Source: Phycisphaerales bacterium
Lineage (GTDB): Bacteria > Planctomycetota > Phycisphaerae > Phycisphaerales > UBA1924
DNA: 64,000 bases
Assembly (NCBI GenBank): GCA_947459215.1
Contig: CANHCQ010000001.1
Location: forward strand, 1-64,000
Reading direction: 5' to 3'
A program made the translations under genes and the position numbers. Each line of letters opens with the position of its first letter. The stretch's first letter is position 1. Shown piece by piece: positions 35,926 through 44,882 of this stretch. Below the pieces are notes generated by a model. It had not been told where the DNA came from. It saw only the letters and a list, made by a program, of their open reading frames with translations, and made no database searches.

Positions 35926-37992
35926 GTGGCCAAGTACAACATCGATGACATCCTGAGCGAGCTGGGCGTCAAGGGCGGCGCCGATTCCAAGGCGTTTCCC
36001 GGCGGCGAGGACGCGCCGCGCCGTGTCGATGTCGAGTCGCTCGCCGACAAGCCCGCGACGCTTCGGGCGGTCAGCCCAGACTCGCAGGAGCAGGCGCTCA
36101 GCCCAATCCCCGCGGCACCCGCGAATCAGCGGTCGTACAACGAATTGCTTCGCATGAGGGAGGCCGGCGAGGAGCAGACGCTCGCCAAGGGCGACCCGGC
36201 CGTGAAGCAGCACGTCGCCCCGACGCGTTCAAGCGTCGGCAGCGCGATGTCGGAGATCTACCAGCCCGGCCAGGCCGCCGATTCCGGCGATCTCGCCGAG
36301 TACCTCCTCTGCCGGAATCTGGCTCCTGCCGACAAGGTCACGCTGGCGCAGAACGTCATCAAGCAGTCGCCCGGGCGTCGTCTCGCCGACATTCTGATCG
36401 AGCAGGGAATCGACGAGGTGGTGATCCAGGCGGCCGTCGCCACCTTGTCGCGGCTTCCGTTCGAGCGCGTCGATCTCTCCAAGGGGCTCGATGGCGGCTT
36501 CGATGGCAAGCTTCTCTCTGCCCTCACACCCGAGTTCTGCAAGCTGCACGGCGTGCTCCCGATGCGGATGGAGGGCAACCGGGTCGTCATCGGTGTCACC
36601 AAGCCCGATGACGTCTTTGCGATCGATGAGGTCAAGCACCGACTCAAGGTGCCGGGCGTCAAGATCGTCATGATCACCGGCTTCGACCTCCGCGGCGCGA
36701 TGGAGATCGTCGGCGCCGGCAAGGAAGAGTCGAACGTCGATGTCTCCGAACTGCTCGCCGAGGTCGGCGAGGGCGACGTCCAGGTTGAAAAGAAGGAGTC
36801 CTCCGAGGTCAATCTCGAGAAGGAAGCCGCCGAGTCGCCCGTCATCCGCTACGTGAACTACATCATCCAGACCGCCGTGAAGGAAGGCGCGTCGGACATC
36901 CACGTCGAGCCCGCGGAGAAGAAGCTCCGCGTCCGCTTCCGCATCGACGGCGAGCTCTTCGAGATGATGAACCCGCCCGGGGCCATGTCCGCCGCGATCA
37001 CCAGTCGCCTGAAGATCATGGCGAACCTGGACATCTCCGAACGACGCCTGCCCCAGGACGGCCGCATCCGCTGCAACGTCCAGGGCCGCAAGCTCGACCT
37101 CCGCATCTCCACGCTTCCCACCGGCTACGGCGAGAAGACGGTGATGCGTATTCTCGACACCAAGAGCATCAACGTCGATCTCGACAACCTCGGCTTCGAC
37201 AAGGACCACCTCGAAGTCTGGCAGAAGTGCATCGACGCGCCGCACGGCATCGTGCTCGTCACCGGCCCCACCGGCTCGGGTAAGACCACCACGCTCTACG
37301 CCTCGCTCCGCAAGCTCGACAAGAACTCGATGAACATCTCGACCGTCGAGGATCCCATCGAGTATCACCTTGACGGCATCACGCAGACCCAGATGCACGA
37401 GAAGATCGGCATGACCTTCGCCGCGGCTCTCAAGAGCCTGCTGCGTCAGGACCCCGACGTGATCATGCTGGGCGAAATCCGCGACATGGAGACCGCGCAC
37501 ATCGCGGTCCAGGCCGCGCTCACCGGACACCTGGTGCTCAGCACCCTGCACACCAACGACGCGCCGTCATCGATCACGCGCCTTGTGAACATCGGCCTCG
37601 AGCCGTTCCTTGTCGGCGCCGCCGTCAACGGCGTGCTCGCCCAGCGACTCATCCGGCGCCTGTGCGTTCACTGCAAGGCCCAGGAACCGCCGAGCGCGGA
37701 GATGAAAGAGTTCCTCGAGATGCAGGGCCTCCCGACCGAGGAGCTCTGGGTGAACAAGGGCTGCGAGCGCTGCCGCAACACCGGCTTCAGTGGCCGCGTC
37801 GGCATCTATGAACTGTTGACGGTGGACGACCAGCTCCGTGACGTCATCGCGCGCAACCCCAACGTGTCCGAGTTCCGGCGCATGTGCGTCGAGCGTGGCA
37901 TGGTGACGCTGCGCATGGACGGCATCCGCAAGGTCGCCAAGGGCCTGACCACAGTCGCTGAAGTGCTTCGCGTCACGGAAGCGAACGCGTAA
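35926..37992 (+). CDS. pilB: Type II secretion/type IV pilus assembly ATPase (GspE/PilB)
   Basis: A 688-residue hexameric motor that extends the pilus or pseudopilus. It starts with GTG at 35926 (MAKYNIDDILSELG) and a disordered lead. Next is an MshEN/T2SSE-N domain (LADILIEQGIDEVVIQAAVA and PFERVDLSKGLDG). The catalytic part carries ASDIHVEPAEKKLRVRFRIDGEL, Walker A GPTGSGKTT (about residue 447), the Asp box VEDPIEYHLDGITQTQ, Walker B-region DPDVIMLGEIRD, and HLVLSTLHTND. A zinc tetracysteine is formed by CVHC and CERC. It lies 24 bp after the PilP-like gene. PilB and GspE cannot be told apart by sequence alone; pilMNO context suggests pili. Confidence 0.93.
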   Translation: MAKYNIDDILSELGVKGGADSKAFPGGEDAPRRVDVESLADKPATLRAVSPDSQEQALSPIPAAPANQRSYNELLRMREAGEEQTLAKGDPAVKQHVAPTRSSVGSAMSEIYQPGQAADSGDLAEYLLCRNLAPADKVTLAQNVIKQSPGRRLADILIEQGIDEVVIQAAVATLSRLPFERVDLSKGLDGGFDGKLLSALTPEFCKLHGVLPMRMEGNRVVIGVTKPDDVFAIDEVKHRLKVPGVKIVMITGFDLRGAMEIVGAGKEESNVDVSELLAEVGEGDVQVEKKESSEVNLEKEAAESPVIRYVNYIIQTAVKEGASDIHVEPAEKKLRVRFRIDGELFEMMNPPGAMSAAITSRLKIMANLDISERRLPQDGRIRCNVQGRKLDLRISTLPTGYGEKTVMRILDTKSINVDLDNLGFDKDHLEVWQKCIDAPHGIVLVTGPTGSGKTTTLYASLRKLDKNSMNISTVEDPIEYHLDGITQTQMHEKIGMTFAAALKSLLRQDPDVIMLGEIRDMETAHIAVQAALTGHLVLSTLHTNDAPSSITRLVNIGLEPFLVGAAVNGVLAQRLIRRLCVHCKAQEPPSAEMKEFLEMQGLPTEELWVNKGCERCRNTGFSGRVGIYELLTVDDQLRDVIARNPNVSEFRRMCVERGMVTLRMDGIRKVAKGLTTVAEVLRVTEANA

Positions 37993-38016
37993 CCGCCCGC
38001 CGCGACTGGTCCTCTA

Positions 38017-40134
38017 TCACTCCTCGTCCGCACGCAGCTTCGCCACCACCGAGAAGTCCTCGAGTGTGGTCGTGTCCTGCGTGATCTTCTCGACGCCCGC
38101 GGCCACGTCGCGCAGCAGCCGCCGCATGATCTTGCCGCTGCGGGTCTTTGGCAGGCCCTCGGCGAAGCGGATCTGATCCGGCTTGGCGAGAGCGCCGACT
38201 TCCTTCGCGACGTGGGCCGTCAGCTCGGCCCGCAGCGCGTCGTCCGGCTGACGCCCCGGGTTCTTGGTGGCCCATGAGCCCTTCAGCGTCACAAACGCCG
38301 CGATGCCGTTGCCCTTGATCTCGTGGGGCACACCGACCACCGCGGCCTCGGCGACCGCGGGATGGCTCACCAACGCGCTCTCCACTTCCATCGTGCCGAG
38401 CAAGTGGCCGCTGACCTTGATCACGTCGTCGACGCGGCCCTGCACCCAGAAGTAGCCATCCTCATCGCGCCGCGCCCCGTCCGCGCTGAAGTAGTACGGC
38501 GTGCCCGTCTTCGGGTCCTTCAACCGCCCCCAGTAGTTGCTGATGAAGCGCTCGCGATTGCCGTAGACGCCCCGCAGCATCCCCGGCCACGGCTTGCGGA
38601 TGCAGAAGAGCCCGCCCTGATTGGCAGCGATCTCTTCACCCTGCTCGTTCACGATCGCGGCGTCGATCCCCAGCATCGGCAGCGTGCACGAGCCGGGCTT
38701 GGTCGGAGTCGCGCCGGGAAGGGGCGTGACGACATGGCCGCCGGTCTCGGTTTGCCAGTAGGTGTCGACGATCGGGCAGCGCTTGCGGCCGATGTGCTCG
38801 TGGTACCAGATCCACGCCTCGGGGTTGATGGGTTCGCCGACGGTGCCGAGGATGCGGAGCGAGGAGAGGTCGTACTTCTCCGGCCACTCGTTGCCCCACT
38901 TCATGAAGGTGCGGATGGCGGTGGGGGCGGTGTAGAACTGGGTCACGCGGTGGCGCTGGATGATGTCCCAGAAGCGCCCGTTGTCGGGGAAGTTGGGTGC
39001 GCCCTCGAAGAGCAGCGTGGGCACGCGATTCATCAGAAGCCCGTAGAGCACATACGAGTGCCCGGTGATCCAGCCGATGTCGGCGGAGCACCAGAACATC
39101 TGGCTGGTGTCGGGAACGAGGTTGAAGGTCAGCCGCGCGGTGGTGTTCACATAGGTGAGATAGCCGCCGGTCGTGTGCTGGATGCCCTTGGGCTTGCCGG
39201 TTGAGCCGCTGGTGTAGAGCAGGAACAGCATGTCCTCGCTGTCCATCACTTCACACGGACACGCGTCGGAGACTTGGGCCACCAGATCATGCCACCAGTG
39301 GAACTTCGTCGGCGGGTGGATGCTCGTCGCTTTCACGTTCGCCGGCGTCGTGCCGCTCTCGAAGCGAGAGCTCGGCGGCTCGTGCCCGGTGCGCTTCACC
39401 ACCAGCACGTGGTTGATGATGTGCCCGTGGTTGGCGAGCTGGTTGACGGCCTCTTCGACGTTCTTCTGCAGCGGCACGACCTCGCCGCGCCGGTAGCCGC
39501 CGTCGGCGGTGATGATCACGCGGCTGTGGGCATCCATCGCGCGCTCGCTGATGGCGTGGGGCGCGAAGCCGCCGAAGATCACGCTGTGGGCCGCCCCGAT
39601 GCGGGCGCAGGCGAGGATCGCGACCACCAGCTCGGGCACCATGGGCATGTAGATCGTGACGACATCGCCCTTCTTGACGCCCAAGTGCTTGAGCGCGTTG
39701 GCGACGCGGCTGGTCTGCTCTTGCAGCTCGCGGTATGTGACCCGCTTGATCTCGGGTTCCTTGGCGTACTTGCTGTCGGCGGTGGGGTGGCTCGTGCGCG
39801 GCGCCATCGGCTCGCCTTCCCACACCAGCGCGCAGCAGTCGCCGTGGCCGGATTGCACATGCCGATCGACGCAGTTGTAACACGCGTTCAGCTTGCCGTT
39901 GACGAACCACTTGGCATCGGGGGCTTCCCACGAGAGCACATGATCCCAGTGCTGGAACCACGCGAGCTTCTGCGCTTCCTCGGCCCAGAACGCGTCGGGG
40001 TTCTGGATCGACCGGGCGTGGAGTTTCTTGTACTCGTCGAGCGAGCCGATGTGCCACTGGGCGAAGCCCAGGGATTCGGCGCTGACGGGCGGGAAGGTGC
40101 GGGTCTCTTTGAGCAGGGTTTGGACGTTGGACAT
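38017..40134 (-). CDS. acsA: Acetyl-coenzyme A synthetase
   Basis: A 705-residue AMP-forming ligase that activates acetate to acetyl-CoA. Visible are the ACAS N-terminal domain (WFVNGKLNACYNCVDRH), the P-loop-like A3 motif LLYTSGSTGKPKG, A5 DTYWQTETGGH, A7 YYFSADGARRDEDGYFWVQGR, and the A10 motif PKTRSGKIMRRLLR, whose Lys is the usual site of acetylation control. It is about 50 residues longer than E. coli Acs, with an insert near residues 215-245 (HEPPSSRFESGTTPANVKA). The frame is open upstream of 40134, but MSNVQTLLKETR is the natural start. A C/T-rich leader precedes it. Confidence 0.96.
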   Translation of the reverse strand: MSNVQTLLKETRTFPPVSAESLGFAQWHIGSLDEYKKLHARSIQNPDAFWAEEAQKLAWFQHWDHVLSWEAPDAKWFVNGKLNACYNCVDRHVQSGHGDCCALVWEGEPMAPRTSHPTADSKYAKEPEIKRVTYRELQEQTSRVANALKHLGVKKGDVVTIYMPMVPELVVAILACARIGAAHSVIFGGFAPHAISERAMDAHSRVIITADGGYRRGEVVPLQKNVEEAVNQLANHGHIINHVLVVKRTGHEPPSSRFESGTTPANVKATSIHPPTKFHWWHDLVAQVSDACPCEVMDSEDMLFLLYTSGSTGKPKGIQHTTGGYLTYVNTTARLTFNLVPDTSQMFWCSADIGWITGHSYVLYGLLMNRVPTLLFEGAPNFPDNGRFWDIIQRHRVTQFYTAPTAIRTFMKWGNEWPEKYDLSSLRILGTVGEPINPEAWIWYHEHIGRKRCPIVDTYWQTETGGHVVTPLPGATPTKPGSCTLPMLGIDAAIVNEQGEEIAANQGGLFCIRKPWPGMLRGVYGNRERFISNYWGRLKDPKTGTPYYFSADGARRDEDGYFWVQGRVDDVIKVSGHLLGTMEVESALVSHPAVAEAAVVGVPHEIKGNGIAAFVTLKGSWATKNPGRQPDDALRAELTAHVAKEVGALAKPDQIRFAEGLPKTRSGKIMRRLLRDVAAGVEKITQDTTTLEDFSVVAKLRADEE

Positions 40135-40136
40135 AG

Positions 40137-40178
40137 TGAGGAAGGGGAGGAGGGGAGCAGCGGGGAAGGGGGCAGGGA
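40137..40178 (-). promoter_or_regulatory. Pyrimidine-rich leader upstream of acsA
   Basis: On the minus strand it reads CCCCGCTGCTCCCCTCCTCC-type sequence up to 2 nt before the ATG. It belongs to the same class as the tract before ftsK. Confidence 0.45.
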
Positions 40179-40393
40179 TCCGAGCCGGGGGCTTCAGCCC
40201 GCGCGGCAGGGCGTGGGGGCGGACAAAGAGGATCACAGCGTACCAGCCGTCTCGATGGTCGATCAACCGTGTTCTCGGCCCCTCGGGTTCGGCTTTAAGA
40301 CGGGCTTGCCAGATTCCGCGGGTTTTGATGGCAAGGTTCCAGCCGCATCGGGAAAGACTGATGGGGGACCCAGGTCCCCAGGGAGTTGCCGTC

Positions 40394-42352
40394 ATGAAAC
40401 GCACCGTGCTCGTCCGTGCCGCGGGCTTTGCCGCGTCATCGTTGCTTTCGTTCGCTGCCTCGGCCCAGACCATCACCAGCATTGGTGTCCTTCCCGGCGA
40501 CACCATCTCCAAGGCATGGTCCCTCAGCACCAACGGCACCACCGCTGTCGGCGTCAGCCGCACGCCCTCCACCAACGGCACCGCCGTCCGATGGAACTCC
40601 GGCCTGCTCTCCAGCCTCGGCTACCTCGGTGCCGGGACCTACTCAGAGGCCTACGCCGTCACCCCCAACGGGCTCGTCGTCGCCGGCTCCAGTAACGACA
40701 ACGTCAACGGCACACTCGCCTTCAAGTGGTCCAGCCCGGGACCGATGCTCCCGCTCCCCATCGCCCCGTCAATCGTCCAGCAGAACGCCGGCTATGGCCT
40801 CGACGCCACCGGCTCCAGGGTCGTGGGCGTCTACAGCGTCCTCGCTGGGTTCGGGCTCTACTCCCGTGCCGCGCTTTGGACCAGCAGCGGCCTGACAACG
40901 CTTTCGGCTCAGCCCGGTTCCATCGCCTCCGTCGCCGCCAAGATCACACCCGACGGCCAGTACATCGTCGGCGACTTCGGACCCGGCGTCGGGTTCCTCG
41001 GCAACAACTACAACCCCATCGCCCGCGTCTGGACCACGCCGACCACTTGGTTCACCGTCGGCACGCTCCCCGGTGGCACGTGGTCCACGGGCATCGCCAT
41101 CAGCGACAACGGACAGGTCGTTGCCGGTAGCGGCGACAACGGCGTCGCCAGCCAGCGCGCGTATCGCTGGACCGGAGCGGGCATCGAGGACCTCGGCACG
41201 CTGCCCACCACCAACCCGCTGACGGGCTGGTCGCGCACCCACGCCATGACCCCCGATGGCTGGGTCGTCGTCGGCGCGGGCTCGATGGACATGACGCTGT
41301 CGAACCGGGCCGCGATGATCTCCAGCGGCGCGGGGCTGCAGAACTTGAACGACTACCTGCCCGCCGTCGGCGTCGACCTCACCGGCTGGAACCTCTGGGA
41401 GACCACCGGCGTGAGCGCGGACGGCACCGTGCTGGTCGGCAACGGCTCGTACCTCGGACAAGAACGCGGCTGGATCGTGCGCGATATCCCGTCGGTGTGT
41501 GCGCCGAAGATCTACGAAAACTCCTCAGCCCCCGCCGTCTTCTGCGCGGGCGGTTTCGGATTCCTGAGCGTCACCGCGTTGGCGCCGCATCCGTCCGGCG
41601 GCTTGGCGTACCAGTGGTACAAGAAAGTCGGCAAGGTGAACGTTCCGATCTTCGACGGTCCGACCGGCGGCGGATCGGTCATCAGCGGCGCGCAGTCGCC
41701 GTTCATGACGTTCAATCCCGGCTTCCCCGATGTCGCGGGCAACTACTTCTGCATCGTCTACGGCGGGTGCTCCGACGCGGCCACCCCGATCTGGAGCGTG
41801 ACGGTGATCACCTCGGCCCCGTTGCCGGGCCCGGCGCCGTTGCCGTTGTCGATCTGCCAGAACGGAAGCGCGGGCTGGAACGTCACCGGTCTGAACCCCA
41901 GCGCCGGGCCGTTCACGCACCAGTGGTACTTCGAGAGCCCCGTCAACAGCAACAACTGGCTGCCGCTGGTCGACGGACCGACGACGCTTTCCTTCGGCGT
42001 GCCCGGCGGCATCGTCTCCGGCGCGACGACCTCATCTTTCACGATCACCGCGGCACCGGGCAACTCGCTCAAGTCGGCCCACTCCACGCGGTACAAGTGC
42101 CGCGTGTCGAATGTCTGCACCTTCACCGATTCCCCGCCGGGTGTGCTCGGAATCTGCATCGGCGATGCCAACTGCGACGGCGTCGTCGACGATGGCGACT
42201 TCGTGGACTTCGCCTATGCCTACGGCATCTTCGACTGCGAAGACCCCAACATGCCGCCGGGCTGCCCCGCCGACATGAACGGCGACGGCTACGTGGACGA
42301 CGCGGACTTCGTCCTCTTCGCTCAGGCGTACGACAACTTCGCCTGCCCATGA
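40394..42352 (+). CDS. Secreted beta-propeller-like protein with dockerin-like C-terminus
   Basis: A 652-residue exported protein. A signal peptide (AAGFAASSLLSFAASAQ) is followed by about eight repeats (residues 30-370) of the style ISDNGQVVAGSGDNGVASQR, AYRWTGAGIEDLGTLP and TPDGWVVVGAGSM. These are the HAF/autotransporter-like probable extracellular repeats that form a propeller. Then come two Cys-containing Ig-like domains (YQWYKKVGKVNVPIFDGPT and THQWYFESPVNSNNWLPLVD). The last about 62 residues hold two EF-hand-like repeats (DANCDGVVDDGDFVDFAYAY and DMNGDGYVDDADFVLFAQAY) ending in Cys-Pro. GGGAG upstream supports the ATG at 40394. It probably faces the cell surface or is secreted; its function is unknown. 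Confidence 0.88.
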   Translation: MKRTVLVRAAGFAASSLLSFAASAQTITSIGVLPGDTISKAWSLSTNGTTAVGVSRTPSTNGTAVRWNSGLLSSLGYLGAGTYSEAYAVTPNGLVVAGSSNDNVNGTLAFKWSSPGPMLPLPIAPSIVQQNAGYGLDATGSRVVGVYSVLAGFGLYSRAALWTSSGLTTLSAQPGSIASVAAKITPDGQYIVGDFGPGVGFLGNNYNPIARVWTTPTTWFTVGTLPGGTWSTGIAISDNGQVVAGSGDNGVASQRAYRWTGAGIEDLGTLPTTNPLTGWSRTHAMTPDGWVVVGAGSMDMTLSNRAAMISSGAGLQNLNDYLPAVGVDLTGWNLWETTGVSADGTVLVGNGSYLGQERGWIVRDIPSVCAPKIYENSSAPAVFCAGGFGFLSVTALAPHPSGGLAYQWYKKVGKVNVPIFDGPTGGGSVISGAQSPFMTFNPGFPDVAGNYFCIVYGGCSDAATPIWSVTVITSAPLPGPAPLPLSICQNGSAGWNVTGLNPSAGPFTHQWYFESPVNSNNWLPLVDGPTTLSFGVPGGIVSGATTSSFTITAAPGNSLKSAHSTRYKCRVSNVCTFTDSPPGVLGICIGDANCDGVVDDGDFVDFAYAYGIFDCEDPNMPPGCPADMNGDGYVDDADFVLFAQAYDNFACP

Positions 42353-42401
42353 AGACGCAGTCTCGTAGCATCGGTCTTCGAAACCACACGCCCTTGGCTG
42401 C

Positions 42402-43391
42402 TCAACCCTTGGGATTCGCAACCCCGAGCGGCGACCGCGACGGCTCGCCATCGGCCCGGGGATAGTCACGCGGCGTCGCGCTGCGCTTGTCCAGAAGCAC
42501 GATTCGACCCGTGGGCGTTTCCATGGTCCCGGCGTGCACGGCCTTGAGGATGTGCAGCGCCTTCTCCGCCTCGGCCACTTCTTCGTCCGCCTTCTGCCCC
42601 TTGATCAGCGCGACGCGCCCGCCGACCTTCGCGAACGGCACGGTGAGCTCGGCGAGCGTGGCAAGACGCCCGACAGCACGCGCGACGACAAGGTCGTACT
42701 TCTCGCGGTGACCGCCGACGTGGCCGATGCCGCCCTCGGTGGTGCGCACGCCGCGGTCGTGGGCGAGAACTTCCGCGCGCCCGCGAACGACCGTGGCGTT
42801 CCCGAGACCGACCCGGGCGATCACCTGTTCCAGGAAGTCGCACTTCTTCGCCGTCGCATCCATGAGCGCGACCCGATACGCCGGCAGCGCGATCGCAAGC
42901 GGCACGCCCGGCAGCCCGCCGCCGGTGCCCACGTCCACAATCGTCGAACCCTCGGGGAAATCGACGACGGTCGACACAAGCGTCAGCGAGTCGAGAATGT
43001 GCCGCCGCCACGCCTCGTCGCTGTCGCGGATGGCGGTGAGATTCTGCGATTCGTTCGCGTGCATCAGCATCGCGAGGTACAGCCCGAGCTTTTCGATATC
43101 GCCCGGCTCGAACTCAATCCCCAGAGCAGCCGCTTCATCCAGAAACGCCTGCGGCGCCGCGATCGGTCCCAGCGCGGCGGCCGAAATGTCAAGCTTCTCC
43201 CGCGCCGGCACCTGCGGCTTGGCCGGCTTCGGCGGCATCACCGGCCGATCCACCCGCGGCGGACGCGGACGTGGCCCACCGCCATCCCGCGGCGAAGGGG
43301 ATCGCGATCCACGCCCAAAGTTGCCGTTGCCTCTTCTCACTGCTCCACTGCTCCACTGCCCCCCCTGCTCCACTTCATCCTCACTCATCAT
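42402..43391 (-). CDS. rsmG: 16S rRNA (guanine-N7) methyltransferase RsmG
   Basis: A 329-residue enzyme that methylates G527 in 16S rRNA (E. coli numbering). The core begins near FEPGDIEKLGLYLAMLMHANESQNLTAI. It has WRRHILDSLTL, the SAM-binding VDVGTGGGLPGVPLAI, and ARAVGRLATLAELTVPFAKVGGRVALIKG, all diagnostic. The usual length is about 205-240. Here about 60 extra N-terminal residues, rich in Gly, Arg and Pro, come from a purine-rich repeat. Two adjacent ATGs (43391, 43388) overlap the rodA stop, suggesting coupling. If the extension is not translated, the Met at 43238 is the alternative start. Confidence 0.9.
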   Translation of the reverse strand: MMSEDEVEQGGQWSSGAVRRGNGNFGRGSRSPSPRDGGGPRPRPPRVDRPVMPPKPAKPQVPAREKLDISAAALGPIAAPQAFLDEAAALGIEFEPGDIEKLGLYLAMLMHANESQNLTAIRDSDEAWRRHILDSLTLVSTVVDFPEGSTIVDVGTGGGLPGVPLAIALPAYRVALMDATAKKCDFLEQVIARVGLGNATVVRGRAEVLAHDRGVRTTEGGIGHVGGHREKYDLVVARAVGRLATLAELTVPFAKVGGRVALIKGQKADEEVAEAEKALHILKAVHAGTMETPTGRIVLLDKRSATPRDYPRADGEPSRSPLGVANPKG

Positions 43392-44610
43392 CGGAGTACT
43401 CAAAGCTCTTCCGCTGCGGCATCTTCGATTGCCGCACGCTGACCGAGAAGATCAGCCCCACCATCATCCACGAAACGATGAGGCTCGACCCGCCGTACGA
43501 GACGAACGGCAGCGTGATCCCGACGATGGGCGCAATACCGACGTTCATCGCGATGTTGACGATCGCCTGCGTCGCGACGAAGGAGGATAAGCCGACCACG
43601 ATGAGTCGCCCGAAAGGCTCTTTCGCGACCCCGGCGGTCAGCAGCGCGCCAAAGACCCAGAGCGCATAGAGCCCGATGATCGCCGCCCCGCCCAGCAGGC
43701 CGAAGCGATTGACCAGCACCGAGTAGATCATGTCGGTGTGGCGTTCGGGCAGGCGGCTGAAATGCACGAGGGCCCGGCTGCGGTCGTCGTTCATGCCGCC
43801 CGTGCCGCCAGCGCCCACCAGCGATTGCGCAGTGATGGGCTGGAAGTTGATGTCCTGATCGAGCGACTTCTCACCCTTGATCTGGGCGATCAGGCCGTTG
43901 ATGCGGGCCTTCTGGTGGGGCTTGAGCAGCGGGTACGACAGCGGCGCCGCCATCGCAGCCGCGGCGACGATGATGACCAGATGCCGCTTCTTCGCTCCCG
44001 CGGCGAGCAGCATCGCGAAGAGCGCCGGGATCAGCGTCAGCGCGGACCCCAAGTCCGGCTGCAGCGTCATCAGCCCGATCGGAATGAACACGATGATCGC
44101 CGGCGGGATCAACCCGCCCGGCCGCCGATGGTTGCTGCGGAACCGCAGGTAATTCGCCAGCACCAGCACCACCGCGATCTTCGCGAGCTCGGAGGGCTGC
44201 AGGTCAAAGAACCCGAGATTGATCCAACCCCGCGCGCCGTTGCGGGGCCGCACGATCGACTCGGGCACGCCGGGCAACAGCAGGAACACCAGCAAGCCCA
44301 AGACGAAGATCGCGATGCCCAGCGCGACATAACTGAGCCAGCGGTAATCCGGCAACGCGATCAGCACCGCCGCGAACAGCCCGACGCCCAGGAGCTGCAT
44401 CTGCTTGATCGTGACCCGATCCCACTCGGCGAGGTCACTGAAGTTGCGGGCCAGGTCGATGCCGTAGATCCCGAGGATCGAGAGCGCGACAGACGCCAGC
44501 ACGACCAGCCACGCCGGGTTGGTGGGCCGAATGATCGCCCTGATCGCCCGCCAGACGCTGGTGCGTCCGGAAGCCCCGACGAAGATGATGTGATCCAGCG
44601 ACCGAGCCAC
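43381..44610 (-). CDS. rodA: Rod-shape/elongation SEDS glycosyltransferase RodA (FtsW/RodA family)
   Basis: A 409-residue polytopic membrane protein of the SEDS family that polymerises peptidoglycan glycan strands. It has about ten membrane segments and the family blocks RPRNGARGWINLGFFDLQPSELAKIA, LMTLQPDLGSALTLIPALFAML, and the C-terminal GITLPFVSYGGSSLIVSWMMVGLI. The PSELAK and SYGGSS motifs are conserved. It begins with GTG at 44610. RodA rather than FtsW is suggested by the overall layout only. A C/T-rich tract lies upstream. The rsmG start overlaps its 3' end. Its presence implies a peptidoglycan wall. Confidence 0.92.
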   Translation of the reverse strand: MARSLDHIIFVGASGRTSVWRAIRAIIRPTNPAWLVVLASVALSILGIYGIDLARNFSDLAEWDRVTIKQMQLLGVGLFAAVLIALPDYRWLSYVALGIAIFVLGLLVFLLLPGVPESIVRPRNGARGWINLGFFDLQPSELAKIAVVLVLANYLRFRSNHRRPGGLIPPAIIVFIPIGLMTLQPDLGSALTLIPALFAMLLAAGAKKRHLVIIVAAAAMAAPLSYPLLKPHQKARINGLIAQIKGEKSLDQDINFQPITAQSLVGAGGTGGMNDDRSRALVHFSRLPERHTDMIYSVLVNRFGLLGGAAIIGLYALWVFGALLTAGVAKEPFGRLIVVGLSSFVATQAIVNIAMNVGIAPIVGITLPFVSYGGSSLIVSWMMVGLIFSVSVRQSKMPQRKSFEYSDDE

Positions 44611-44635
44611 AGCGGAGAGTATCGGCGAGAGAGGC

Positions 44636-44692
44636 CGTGGGGCAGTGGGGAAGTGGAGGAGTGGGGCAGTGGGGCAGAGGGGAGTGGAGCAG
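44636..44692 (-). promoter_or_regulatory. Pyrimidine-rich leader upstream of rodA
   Basis: On the minus strand it is a run of CTGCTCCACTCCCCT / CTGCCCCACTGCCCCACT units about 25 nt before the GTG start. No Shine-Dalgarno site is visible. Confidence 0.45.
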
Positions 44693-44706
44693 AAAGACCC
44701 GCCGCG

Positions 44707-44870
44707 CCTCCTCTCCCCGCCTGCGGGGAGAGGACGACTTGAGGCAAAGCCTCAAGTCAGGTGAGGGGACTGCGGGTACCTGAACGCTGAGACTCCCAAA
44801 CGCCCAACACCCCTCCCCGGTCTCGCCGCGCACGACCACACGTCCCCGCTGCGCGGCGTCGGGACGCGCG
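44707..44870. repeat. Palindromic repeat family R2, copy 2
   Basis: It opens with a CCTCTCCCCGC / GCGGGGAGAGG hairpin (about 44709-44733). Then come the palindrome GACTTGAGGC-AAA-GCCTCAAGTC (44736-44758), CAGGTGAGGGG, CCCCTCCCCGGTCTCG and a final GTCCCCGCTGCGCGGCGTCGGGAC block. Copy 1 is at 241-389. The rodA-MFS spacer (389 bp) consists mostly of this copy plus an R3 hairpin, and holds no gene. Confidence 0.85.
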
Positions 44871-44882
44871 GGGCTCGCGCCA

